A stretch of 64,000 nt of DNA from an uncultured Anaerolineae bacterium (GTDB lineage: Bacteria > Chloroflexota > Anaerolineae > J036 > Brachytrichaceae). This document shows, piece after piece, positions 44,901 through 53,190 of this stretch. The notes beneath the pieces are model-generated. The model searched no databases. It was not told the origin of the DNA and saw only the letters and a program-made list of their open reading frames with translations. Within the stretch, counting starts at the first letter, position 1. Each line of letters begins with the position of its first letter. The DNA lies in contig CALGMA010000020.1 in assembly GCA_937959265.1 (NCBI GenBank), forward strand, positions 1-64,000. Reading direction: 5' to 3'. A program made the translations under genes and the position numbers.

Positions 44901-45733
44901 CTCACTCCGTCCGGCCCGGCCTGAATCGCGGCCAGTTCGATCGTCCTGCGTCCGTCGCGCTCTACCCACACGCCACATTCGCTGCCATCCGGGCTGCGGC
45001 CGAGTTCCAGCAATGTGCCATCCATCTTCAGCACCGGGTGATAGAAACGCGCGACGGTCTCGGCATGCCCTTCGATGTAGTGGCCGATCAGCGCGCGCCG
45101 GAAGCGATCCCGCGACCGGTTGGGCAGGCTGCCATGCACGATCTGACCGTTGAAGAAGAGCACGTCGCCGGCTTTCATGATGGCTGGGACAACCGGCGTC
45201 CCTGCCGGTAGGGGCACAGTGACTTCGGTGAAGCTCTGCGTCGTGTCGGCCGGGATGGTGCACAACACCGGCCAATGCTGGCTGCCCGGTACGAGCTGCA
45301 AGCACCCATTCTCTTCGTCGCAGTCGTCCAGCGCCATCCACGCGGCGATGCAGGTGCCCGGCTGGGCGCGCAGATAGTATTGATCCTGATGCAGTGCCTG
45401 ACCGCGCGCGCCCGGCGGCTTGAAATACAGCATTGTCTGCACAGCATACGGTTCGCGGCCGGTCAGCGCTGTTAGATAGGCGTTGAGGCGCGGATCTATC
45501 ATCCATTTCAGGCTGATCTCGTCCCAGCGGTGCATATGAATCATGCGCGGATATTTCTTCAAGGGGTCGGTGCTGGTGGTATCCACGCCAGCTAGGTCGC
45601 CTGGGTAGGCACCCTGTGCGCGCAGACGCATGTAATGTGCCTTGTAGAGGGCTACCTCCTCTGTGGAGAAGAGTTGGCGGACGATTAGATAGCCCTGTTC
45701 GTCATAGAAAGATCGCTGTTCCGGGGTCAACAT
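44897..45733 (-). CDS. phytanoyl-CoA dioxygenase (PhyH) family protein
   Basis: A 278-aa Fe(II)/2-oxoglutarate-dependent oxygenase fold from ATG 45733 (L-T-P-E-Q-R-S-F-Y-D-E-Q-G-Y). The iron triad is H and D in L-H-Q-D-Q-Y with a distal H in I-V-H-G-S, and a 2-oxoglutarate-binding Arg follows in N-R-S-R-D-R-F-R. It hydroxylates an unidentified small molecule. Neighbouring genes do not indicate the substrate. Confidence 0.85.
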   Translation of the reverse strand: MLTPEQRSFYDEQGYLIVRQLFSTEEVALYKAHYMRLRAQGAYPGDLAGVDTTSTDPLKKYPRMIHMHRWDEISLKWMIDPRLNAYLTALTGREPYAVQTMLYFKPPGARGQALHQDQYYLRAQPGTCIAAWMALDDCDEENGCLQLVPGSQHWPVLCTIPADTTQSFTEVTVPLPAGTPVVPAIMKAGDVLFFNGQIVHGSLPNRSRDRFRRALIGHYIEGHAETVARFYHPVLKMDGTLLELGRSPDGSECGVWVERDGRRTIELAAIQAGPDGVS

Positions 45734-45788
45734 ATCTGAACCTCCAGCAGCCGTGCACTTTGCGCAAGGCTCGAACCTCTGCATGCGA

Positions 45789-47252
45789 TCACCGGACGGC
45801 GCTCTGCACGCTGGCGGTGATCATACTGAGTAAGGGTGCCGGCAACAAACCGAAGATGAACACTGCGGCGACGCTGATAGCGGCCGCTAGCGACCGCGGT
45901 GCGTTGGCGGGAATCGGCTCACCCTCGGTTTGCGGCTCGCGCATGAACATCGTCATGACCAGCCGCAGGTAGAAATACGACGATATCACGCTGGTCAGCA
46001 CGCCGATCACGGCCAGCCAGGTGAGCCCGGCTGCGACCGCTGCGCCGAACAGGAAGTATTTGCCGACGAAGCCGGCCGTCGGCGGGATGCCGATCAGCGA
46101 GAACATCGCAACGGCCATCACGATGCCCAGCACTGGCCGGCGACGGCCGAGGCCGGCATAGGCGTCGAAGGTCTGGTTCTCTTCTGTGCCGCTGCCCATA
46201 GCGGTCATCACGGCAAACGCCGCCAGCGTGGTGAACGCATAGGCGGCCAGATAGAACAGCACGCCGGCAGCGCCAGCCTCGCTTCCGGCTGCGACACCGG
46301 CCAGTGCATAGCCGGCATGGGCAATGCTGGAGTAGGCTAGCATGCGCTTGACGTTATTTTGCACCAGCGCGGCAACGTTGCCCACGATCATGGTCAGCGC
46401 CGTGATCAGGGCGACAATCGGTTGCCACTCCGGCAGCAACGGCTGGAAGCCGAACATGAATACGCGTAGCACGGCAGCGAAGCCGGCTGCCTTGGTGGCC
46501 GTGGCCATGAACGCGGTCACGGTCGTCGGCGCGCCCTCATAGACGTCGGGCGTCCACATGTGGAACGGCGCAGCGGCGACCTTAAAGCCCAACCCGACCA
46601 GGATGAGCGCGGCCCCTGCGAAGAGCAGCGCCGGATCGTACTCAGGGCGCGCGCCGGCGCCGGCCGCGCTCAGGATGGCCGACAATGCCGGCAGCGACGT
46701 CGTGCCGGCGGCGCCATATACCAACGCGATGCCATACACTAAAAAACCCGAAGCGAACGCGCCCATCAGAAAGTATTTCATCGCCGACTCCTCGCTCTCC
46801 AGGCGCGGCCGGGCGATGCCGCACAGGATGTAGAGCGGGATCGAGAGCAGCTCGACCGCCAAAAACACCATCAGCAGGTTCATGGCGTGGCCCATCAGCA
46901 TCATGCCGCCGATGGAGAACAACATCAGCGCATAGAACTCGCTGCGCATGATGCCGCGCGCTTCGTTATAGCGCAGCGCCATCAGCACCGCCAGGACACC
47001 GATGACACCGAGCAGCGCGTCCAGGAAGAATGCGTAGCCGTCGGCCCGTACCATATCTTGAAACGCGTTGAACGGCGCGATGCCCATCAGGAGAAGCGCG
47101 GCTAGGCCGGCGATGCCCAATGTGCCGGCGGATAGCCAGGCCGTCACAGATTTCTGCGCGGCCGGCAGCGCCAGATCAATCAGCAGCAGCGCGATGCCGC
47201 CCACAGTAACGATGAGGAAGGGAAGGACTGCGATCAAGTCGTTAGCGGACAT
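45789..47252 (-). CDS. nuoN: NADH-quinone oxidoreductase subunit N
   Basis: A 487-aa proton-pumping antiporter-like membrane subunit of complex I, with about 14 membrane segments. Conserved L-A-V-E-L-L-S-I-P-L-Y (key Glu in the transmembrane region), H-M-W-T-P-D-V-Y-E-G-A-P-T and R-M-L-A-Y-S-S-I-A-H-A-G identify NuoN. No other nuo gene is in the window, although nuoN normally ends the nuoA-N operon. No clear Shine-Dalgarno. Confidence 0.93.
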   Translation of the reverse strand: MSANDLIAVLPFLIVTVGGIALLLIDLALPAAQKSVTAWLSAGTLGIAGLAALLLMGIAPFNAFQDMVRADGYAFFLDALLGVIGVLAVLMALRYNEARGIMRSEFYALMLFSIGGMMLMGHAMNLLMVFLAVELLSIPLYILCGIARPRLESEESAMKYFLMGAFASGFLVYGIALVYGAAGTTSLPALSAILSAAGAGARPEYDPALLFAGAALILVGLGFKVAAAPFHMWTPDVYEGAPTTVTAFMATATKAAGFAAVLRVFMFGFQPLLPEWQPIVALITALTMIVGNVAALVQNNVKRMLAYSSIAHAGYALAGVAAGSEAGAAGVLFYLAAYAFTTLAAFAVMTAMGSGTEENQTFDAYAGLGRRRPVLGIVMAVAMFSLIGIPPTAGFVGKYFLFGAAVAAGLTWLAVIGVLTSVISSYFYLRLVMTMFMREPQTEGEPIPANAPRSLAAAISVAAVFIFGLLPAPLLSMITASVQSAVR

Positions 47253-47333
47253 AGTGTGGTGTTGACAACACGTCGAATTGTAGCCTCTTTGTCAAAAAGG
47301 GCAGTGCTCGAGCATGTGAGATGCTCAAGATGG

Positions 47334-47996
47334 TCATACGTTCATCGCCGTCAACTGGAAGCGGGAGTGATCGGCAGCGATGAAGTCGTAGATCACGCCG
47401 TCGCTGTCGCACCAGAATTGCGCGACGTGGTTTGTTTGCCCATCGCGTTCGGTCGTGATCTCATAATGTTGCAGGGGTACTTCCCCGAAGCGTGTCACGT
47501 GGCTTGCGTCCGGCCAGCGGCGGTAGGTCTGTCGAACGGCAGTCGGTTTGAACGTCACTGCGTCAAGCAGGAAGGCGTCGCACGTCCGCGCCTCGCCTGG
47601 CTGCAGCCGGCTATGCCAGATGCCGACCATGATGCACAGCGGCGTCGTCCAGCCGATCTCGATGTCTTCTCGCCAGGCGACGCGCTTCTCGTGGATTTCG
47701 GCTTTGTGCCGCCAGCAGATCGTTGCCTGGTCGCGGTGCTCGCCTAGCACGCAGATGCGACTTTCACGCGTGCCGAACAGTCCATGAATCGTGAACTCGA
47801 TCAATCGGAGTTGCGAGTCGAGCAAGATTGTCATCGAATCGCTGCGCGGCTCGTCGAACGGCGCAACGCGCACGGTCTCGTTGTCTATCTGGACTGCGCC
47901 GTCGGGCAGGTAGATGGCCTGCCATCGCTCATCCGCGATCACATCACCGGATGGTGCGAAAGCCTGGTAAATGCCTTTGCGTTTGGTGCTTAGCAT
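47334..47996 (-). CDS. hypothetical protein
   Basis: A 220-aa predicted cytoplasmic beta-rich protein from ATG 47996, without signal peptide or membrane segment. Two Trp-containing strands (D-E-R-W-Q-A-I-Y, I-C-W-R-H-K) and a C-terminal V-I-Y-D-F-I-A-A-D-H strand suggest a lipocalin- or glycolipid-binding-like barrel. I do not recognise the family. It is upstream of nuoN on the same strand and divergent from the CNNM gene. Confidence 0.6.
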   Translation of the reverse strand: MLSTKRKGIYQAFAPSGDVIADERWQAIYLPDGAVQIDNETVRVAPFDEPRSDSMTILLDSQLRLIEFTIHGLFGTRESRICVLGEHRDQATICWRHKAEIHEKRVAWREDIEIGWTTPLCIMVGIWHSRLQPGEARTCDAFLLDAVTFKPTAVRQTYRRWPDASHVTRFGEVPLQHYEITTERDGQTNHVAQFWCDSDGVIYDFIAADHSRFQLTAMNV

Positions 47997-48084
47997 AGGA
48001 TGGCGGGTGCGAGATGGCGAACGCCGCCGTCGAGCAATGCACAATGAAAGCTACAATATGTGCGCGGCACATTACGCATTATAG

Positions 48085-49413
48085 ATGGATGTGGGTATCG
48101 TCGTCGGCGTCGCCAGCCTGTTCGTGCTGATCCTGGTCAACGCTTTCTTCGTCTTTGCGGAATACAGCGTGGCGGTCTCGCGCAAGACGCGCGTCGCCGA
48201 GTGGGCGGATAAAGGTCACACGCAGGCGAAGCTGGTCCTGAGCGTGATGCAGGATCCAGACCGATTCTTCGCCGCGACGCAGGTGGGTGTAACGATTACA
48301 TCGCTGGCCGTCGGCGCGTTGAGCGAGCCGGCGTTTAGCCGCCTGCTAGGCGGCTTTTTTGCCGCGTTGGGGGTAGCCGTTCCGTTCATGCGCGGTGCGG
48401 CGGCCTTTCTGGGTGCGGTCAGCGGCTTGCTGATCGCCTCATACTTCCAGATCGTGTTGGCCGAACTCGTGCCGCGTTCGATCACGCTGCGCGCGGCTGA
48501 GCGCGTTGCGCTCATCGTCGTCCCGCCGATGAATGCGCTGACGATGCTCTTTCGCCCCTTCGTCTGGCTGCTCAAGGGATCGTCGCGGGGGGTGTTGCGC
48601 GCGCTGGGCTTTCGGCCCGATACCGAGGCCGAACGGCTGCACACAATCGAGGAGCTGCGCATGCTCATCGAGGCCAGCGGACGTGGCGGCGCGATCGAGT
48701 CCGAGCAGGGTGAGATGCTCAGCAAGGTGTTCACGTTTGGTGACACCACCGTGCGTGAAGTGATGATCCCGCGCACCGAGATGATCTGCGTCAACGTCGA
48801 GGCATCGTTGCAAGAGGTCGGCCATCTTTTCTCCACCCATGCCTATAGCCGGCTGCCGGTGTACGAAGAATCGCTCGACCACATCGTCGGGGTCTTGCAT
48901 ATCAAAGACCTGTTGCGCGCGCTGCTGTCGTCCACGCGCATGCCTTCCATTCGCCAGCTCATGCGTGAGCCGTTCTTTGTGCCCGACACGCAGCGCGCCG
49001 ATGAACTGTTGCAGCAGTTCCGCGCCCGGCGCGAATACATGGCCGTCGTCTTGGATGAATACGGCGGCACGGCCGGCCTGGTTACGCTCAGCGACCTGGT
49101 CGCGCGCATCATCGGCGAGATCGGGGATACCGTCGCGCCTGCGTTGCCGGATATTCAACACACCAGCGATGGCAGCGTGCTGATCAACGGCCTGATGACG
49201 ATCGGCGACGTCAACGACGCTTTTGGGTTGAACCTGGAAGATCCCAACTACGACACGATCGGCGGCTTCGTGATGGGTCAGCTCGGCCGCATCCCTGTGG
49301 TAGGTGACTTCGTCGAGCTCAAGTCGCAGGGCGTGGTGCTCTCTGTGGAAGAGATGGACAAGCTGCGCGTGGCCCGGCTGCGCTTGCGCCGCATCGCCGA
49401 TCAGGCGCGCTGA
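48085..49413 (+). CDS. CNNM/HlyC/CorC family membrane protein
   Basis: A 442-aa inner-membrane protein: DUF21/CNNM membrane domain (about 1-190, three to four segments), two CBS domains (about 210-335, including V-M-I-P-R-T-E-M and Y-S-R-L-P-V-Y), and a C-terminal CorC/HlyC transporter-associated domain (final 80 residues with F-G-L-N-L-E-D). Such proteins are linked to magnesium and cobalt homeostasis; the older name hemolysin is misleading. Confidence 0.92.
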   Translation: MDVGIVVGVASLFVLILVNAFFVFAEYSVAVSRKTRVAEWADKGHTQAKLVLSVMQDPDRFFAATQVGVTITSLAVGALSEPAFSRLLGGFFAALGVAVPFMRGAAAFLGAVSGLLIASYFQIVLAELVPRSITLRAAERVALIVVPPMNALTMLFRPFVWLLKGSSRGVLRALGFRPDTEAERLHTIEELRMLIEASGRGGAIESEQGEMLSKVFTFGDTTVREVMIPRTEMICVNVEASLQEVGHLFSTHAYSRLPVYEESLDHIVGVLHIKDLLRALLSSTRMPSIRQLMREPFFVPDTQRADELLQQFRARREYMAVVLDEYGGTAGLVTLSDLVARIIGEIGDTVAPALPDIQHTSDGSVLINGLMTIGDVNDAFGLNLEDPNYDTIGGFVMGQLGRIPVVGDFVELKSQGVVLSVEEMDKLRVARLRLRRIADQAR

Positions 49414-49571
49414 CGATCCGGATGCCGGCACCGGTCGGCAAACGCCATGAGCCGGGCCGCAAACTGTGCTCGGCAAAGTTGACGAACGCGACTGCCCCAG
49501 CCGCATTTTGAAGACCGTGCCTGGTGTAGCATGCGATTTCCAATCGCCACGCGGCTTTGTCTGTGTTGCGT

Positions 49572-50855
49572 TCAACGCAACGCGATGGGCGCGTAGACCG
49601 ACCGGCCTCGAAATTTAAGCCGGTAGATGGTATTGTTCGTGTAGTCCACTACGTAGAGCTCGCCGTTTACGTCCTCGCCGAACGATGACACGTTGTAGCC
49701 GGTGTCTCGGATGAACGCCGTGGCGAACGATGAACCAGACGATGACTTCCACGCGGCGAATAGCTTGCCGGAGCCAAAGTCGGCGTAGAAGTAGACGCCG
49801 TTCAGCCAGGGAAAGCGCTGACCGCGATACACGTAGCCGCCGGTGATCGAGCTGCCCAGGCTGCGACCATAGTCTGTGATTGGCACGGTAGGCGTAATGC
49901 CGCTGGGCGGACAGTCGAACGGCCCGGCGTTGCTCGATCCATCGCTGTAGGGGATGCTCCCTTCGTACTGACTCCAGCCGAAGTTCAGGTCAGCAGGCGA
50001 GTTGGCCGGCGCGAAGTTGACCTCTTCGCGCGCATTTTGCCCGACGTCGGCGATGTAGAGGTCGCCGGTTTGCCGGTCGAACGAATTGCGCCACGGGTTG
50101 CGCAACCCAATCGCCCACACCTCCGGCCGCTGTGTCGTTGTAAAGACATTGCCGGCGGGGATGGTGTAGGTCACTTGACCAACGACGTTTAGGCGCAGGA
50201 TTTTGCCGCGCAGGTCGGCAGGGTCCTGCGCTGCGCAAAATGGATCGCCGCCCCCTCCGCCGTCACCGACGCCGGCATATAGGTTGTTGTCTGGACCGAA
50301 GCCCAACCAGCCGCCGTTGTGGTTGCCATAGTTGGGATGGGGAATGGTCAGCAGAATTTGTCCGCTGCTGGGATCGGCAACATCCGGGTTACCGGAGACC
50401 TGATAACGCGCGATCACTTGGTCACCCGATTTGTTGGTGTAGTACACGTAAAAGCGGTCGGTCGTTGCGTAGTTCGGCTCGAAAGCCAAACCGAGCAACC
50501 CTTCCTCGCCACAGCACTGCACCAGCGTCGTCAGGCTCAAGAATGGTGTGCTGAGCACGGCGCCGTTCTTGATGATCTTGATGACGCCGTTTTGCTCGAC
50601 GACGAACAAGCGCGCGTCGCCAGCATGGGTGACGAACACCGGCCGGTTTAAGCCGCTCGCCACCTCCTCGAAATCCACGCTTACGCTCGGCGAGTTGGAC
50701 GGGATGACCAAGGGCGATGCGTCCGCACGGCCGAGCGCTGCGGCAGCGCGGGGCAGCGTTGTGTAAAGGACGAGCGCGCAAACGGCCAAGGCGACTGTGA
50801 TCGGTGAGGACGGTTTGCGCGTAAAGCGCTTCGCTAGAGGGTGATAAACTGACAA
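49572..50855 (-). CDS. PQQ-dependent sugar dehydrogenase (glucose/sorbosone dehydrogenase family)
   Basis: A 427-aa secreted or membrane-anchored beta-propeller. One N-terminal hydrophobic segment (about 19-38) acts as signal or anchor. Family strings are G-L-N-R-P-V-F-V-T, E-E-G-L-L-G-L-A-F, H-N-G-G-W-L-G-F-G, G-D-G-G-G-G-G-D and L-R-N-P-W-R. The catalytic-type His is in H-N-G-G. It oxidises sugars with a PQQ-type cofactor in characterised relatives; many family members have no proven activity. Confidence 0.87.
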   Translation of the reverse strand: MSVYHPLAKRFTRKPSSPITVALAVCALVLYTTLPRAAAALGRADASPLVIPSNSPSVSVDFEEVASGLNRPVFVTHAGDARLFVVEQNGVIKIIKNGAVLSTPFLSLTTLVQCCGEEGLLGLAFEPNYATTDRFYVYYTNKSGDQVIARYQVSGNPDVADPSSGQILLTIPHPNYGNHNGGWLGFGPDNNLYAGVGDGGGGGDPFCAAQDPADLRGKILRLNVVGQVTYTIPAGNVFTTTQRPEVWAIGLRNPWRNSFDRQTGDLYIADVGQNAREEVNFAPANSPADLNFGWSQYEGSIPYSDGSSNAGPFDCPPSGITPTVPITDYGRSLGSSITGGYVYRGQRFPWLNGVYFYADFGSGKLFAAWKSSSGSSFATAFIRDTGYNVSSFGEDVNGELYVVDYTNNTIYRLKFRGRSVYAPIALR

Positions 50856-51164
50856 ACGTGATCTCCTTGAATCAAGGTTACGGCGTGCTTGAGTCTATCC
50901 GAAAGGCGCAGCACAAAGTGCGTTCGGGTAGGTGAAGGCATTGCTTTGCCTGCCCGATGGGCATCTCCGGATAGGCTTCTTAGTGTGATATCGAAGCGTG
51001 CTGGATTATAGGGATGCACCAGGCCCCCGCCCGACGACCGGCATACATTCGCCGGCGTGAGTCGGTCGTCGTCTTCACGTTTGCTCGGTGCGCGCTGGCT
51101 ATAATCTCGTAGTTTGAACATCGCGCCAGCACAACCTACGAGATCCACGAACTAGAACCTCGCT
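50856..51164. other. 309-bp divergent intergenic region
   Basis: Between the PQQ-type dehydrogenase and transketolase genes. It contains the palindromic element at 50891-50979 and a TATAAT at 51100-51105, 60 bp before the tkt ATG, with no clear -35 at standard spacing. No ORF or RNA gene is supported. Confidence 0.6.
50891..50979 (-). repeat. intergenic palindromic element (copy 3, longest)
   Basis: The outer arms AGTCTATCCG (50892-50901) and CGGATAGGCT (50968-50977) enclose a second imperfect inverted repeat (TCGGGTAGG against CCTGCCCGA). The right half aligns with 41311-41365, and the inner hairpin resembles 9508-9550. No transposase is present, so it is REP/MITE-like. Confidence 0.6.
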
Positions 51165-53153
51165 ATGAGCAATTACACATCCTTCGATCAAGCCTGCGCC
51201 AACGTTATCCGCACGCTGACGCTTGATGCCGTGCAGACGGCGAATTCCGGCCATCCCGGTATGCCGCTGGGCATGGCCGATGTGGCCTACGTGCTATACG
51301 CCAAATTCATGCGCTTCAGCCCGCGCAACCCGAAATGGTTCAACCGCGACCGCTTCATCGTCTCCGCCGGCCATGGCTCGATGTTGCCCTATGCCATCCT
51401 GCACCTGACCGGCTACGAGGCAATGACGCTGGACGAGATCAAGCGCTTCCGGCAGTATGGCAGCATCACGCCCGGTCATCCGGAGAACCATCTCACGCCG
51501 GGCATTGAAGTGACCACCGGCCCACTCGGCAGCGGCACGGCCAACAGCGTCGGCATGGCGCTGGCCGAGGCGTGGCTGGCGGCAAAGTACAACCGCGACG
51601 GCTTCAACGTCATCGATCACTACACCTATGCCATTGTCAGCGACGGCGACTTGATGGAAGGGGTGAGCCATGAGGCAGCCTCGCTGGCCGGCCATCTCGG
51701 CCTGGGCAAGCTGATCTGGTTCTACGACGACAACGCCATCACCATTGACGGACCGACTTCGCTGACCTACAGCGACGATGTGCCGAAGCGGTTCGAGGCT
51801 TACGGCTGGCATACCATCACGATTGACGCGCACAACATGGCCGAAGTCGAAGCGGCTATTCACGAGGCACAGGCAGTGACCGACAAGCCGACGCTGATCT
51901 CGTGCAAGAGCATCATCGGCAAAGGGATGCTGCATCGCCAGGGCACGCGCGAGGCGCACAGCGACGCGCCGGGCTGGGAGGAAGTGCGGGCGGCCAAGCT
52001 GGCCTACGGCGCCGACCCCGACAAGACGTTCTACGTCCCCGACGACGTGCTGCAGGCGTGGCGCGCGATCGGCGAACGCGCCGCGCGGGCCGAGGCCGAA
52101 TGGCGGGCGACCTTCGAGGCCTATCGTCGCGCATATCCCGACTGCGCCCGTGAGTTGGAGGACGCCATCGCCGGCCGGCTGCCCGACGGCTGGGCCGATG
52201 CTATGCCAGAGTTCGACTCGACGGCCAAACCGATGGCGACGCGCGCCGCCAGCGGCGCTGTGATCAATGCGCTCGTCAGCAAGCTGCCGACGTTGCTTGG
52301 CGGCTCGGCCGACCTCACGCCGTCGAACAATACGCTGCCCAAGGACGCGGCGTCCCTTCGCAAGGGCGACTTCAGCGGCCGTTACATTCGCTACGGCGTG
52401 CGCGAGCACGGCATGGCCGGCATCATGAACGGCATGGCGCTGCACGGCGCGATCATCCCCTACGGCGGCACGTTCTTCTGCTTTAGCGACTTCATGCGCC
52501 CGGCTATCCGCCTGGCGGCGTTGAGCGAAGCGCATGTGATCTTCGTCTTCACGCACGACAGCATCGGCCTGGGCGAGGATGGGCCGACGCACCAGCCGGT
52601 CGAGCAACTGGCCAGCCTGCGCGCCATGCCGAACTTGCTCACCCTGCGCCCGGCCGACGCCAACGAGACGGTCGCCGCATGGAAGGTAGCCATCGAGTGG
52701 AAGCACGGGCCGGTGGCTTTGCTGCTCACCCGTCAGGCCGTGCCGATCCTGCCAAAGAAAGCCGGTTTCGAGCGCGGCGCATACGTGGTGCACGATGTGG
52801 ACGACCCACAGATCGCGCTGGTGGCCAGCGGATCCGAGGTGAGCCTGGCGCTTGACGCCGCGAAGGCGCTGGCCGAGAAGGGCATACGCGCCCGCGTGGT
52901 GTCCTTCCCATCCTGGGAGCTGTTCGACCGACAGGATGACGCCTATCGTCAGTCGGTGCTGCCCTTTGACCTGCCGAAGGTCGTGGTCGAGGCGGGCGTG
53001 TCGCAGGGATGGGAGCGCTACACCGGCCCGATTGTGCGTTTCGTCGCGCTCGACAATCGCTTCGGCGCGTCGGCGCCTTTCAAAGACGTTTACAAGCACC
53101 TCGGCTTCACCGTCGAACGCGTCGTGGAAGAAGCCATAAAGCTGTTGAGCTGA
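51165..53153 (+). CDS. tkt: transketolase
   Basis: A 662-aa thiamine diphosphate enzyme moving C2 units in the pentose phosphate pathway. Conserved parts are A-N-S-G-H-P-G-M-P-L-G (26-36), the ThDP motif G-D-G-D-L-M-E-G (ending at 166), H-D-S-I-G-L-G-E-D-G-P-T-H-Q-P-V-E-Q, and the C-terminal Y-T-G-P-I-V-R. Full length. It is the first gene of a likely operon with the NAD(P)HX repair and HAD genes. It could also feed on tetrose or pentose phosphates from sugar catabolism. Confidence 0.96.
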   Translation: MSNYTSFDQACANVIRTLTLDAVQTANSGHPGMPLGMADVAYVLYAKFMRFSPRNPKWFNRDRFIVSAGHGSMLPYAILHLTGYEAMTLDEIKRFRQYGSITPGHPENHLTPGIEVTTGPLGSGTANSVGMALAEAWLAAKYNRDGFNVIDHYTYAIVSDGDLMEGVSHEAASLAGHLGLGKLIWFYDDNAITIDGPTSLTYSDDVPKRFEAYGWHTITIDAHNMAEVEAAIHEAQAVTDKPTLISCKSIIGKGMLHRQGTREAHSDAPGWEEVRAAKLAYGADPDKTFYVPDDVLQAWRAIGERAARAEAEWRATFEAYRRAYPDCARELEDAIAGRLPDGWADAMPEFDSTAKPMATRAASGAVINALVSKLPTLLGGSADLTPSNNTLPKDAASLRKGDFSGRYIRYGVREHGMAGIMNGMALHGAIIPYGGTFFCFSDFMRPAIRLAALSEAHVIFVFTHDSIGLGEDGPTHQPVEQLASLRAMPNLLTLRPADANETVAAWKVAIEWKHGPVALLLTRQAVPILPKKAGFERGAYVVHDVDDPQIALVASGSEVSLALDAAKALAEKGIRARVVSFPSWELFDRQDDAYRQSVLPFDLPKVVVEAGVSQGWERYTGPIVRFVALDNRFGASAPFKDVYKHLGFTVERVVEEAIKLLS

Positions 53154-53190
53154 CGCGCCTGCGCTCGAGGGACATGCAAGCTCTCCGTGT

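Noticed and set aside
48439-49575. Minus-strand open frame of 378 codons opposite the CNNM/CorC gene
   Set aside because: The plus-strand protein has clear CNNM, CBS and CorC domains. The opposite frame is His/Arg/Gln-rich without motifs.
49565-49581. Palindrome GTTGCGTT-C-AACGCAAC as a terminator
   Set aside because: A one-base loop cannot form a stable terminator stem and no T-tract follows. It also overlaps the 3' end of the PQQ-type dehydrogenase gene.
51294-53099. Long open frame antisense to transketolase (about 600 codons)
   Set aside because: It mirrors a strongly conserved transketolase on the other strand. The composition is a GC-rich shadow rich in Arg, His and Gln, with no recognisable domain.
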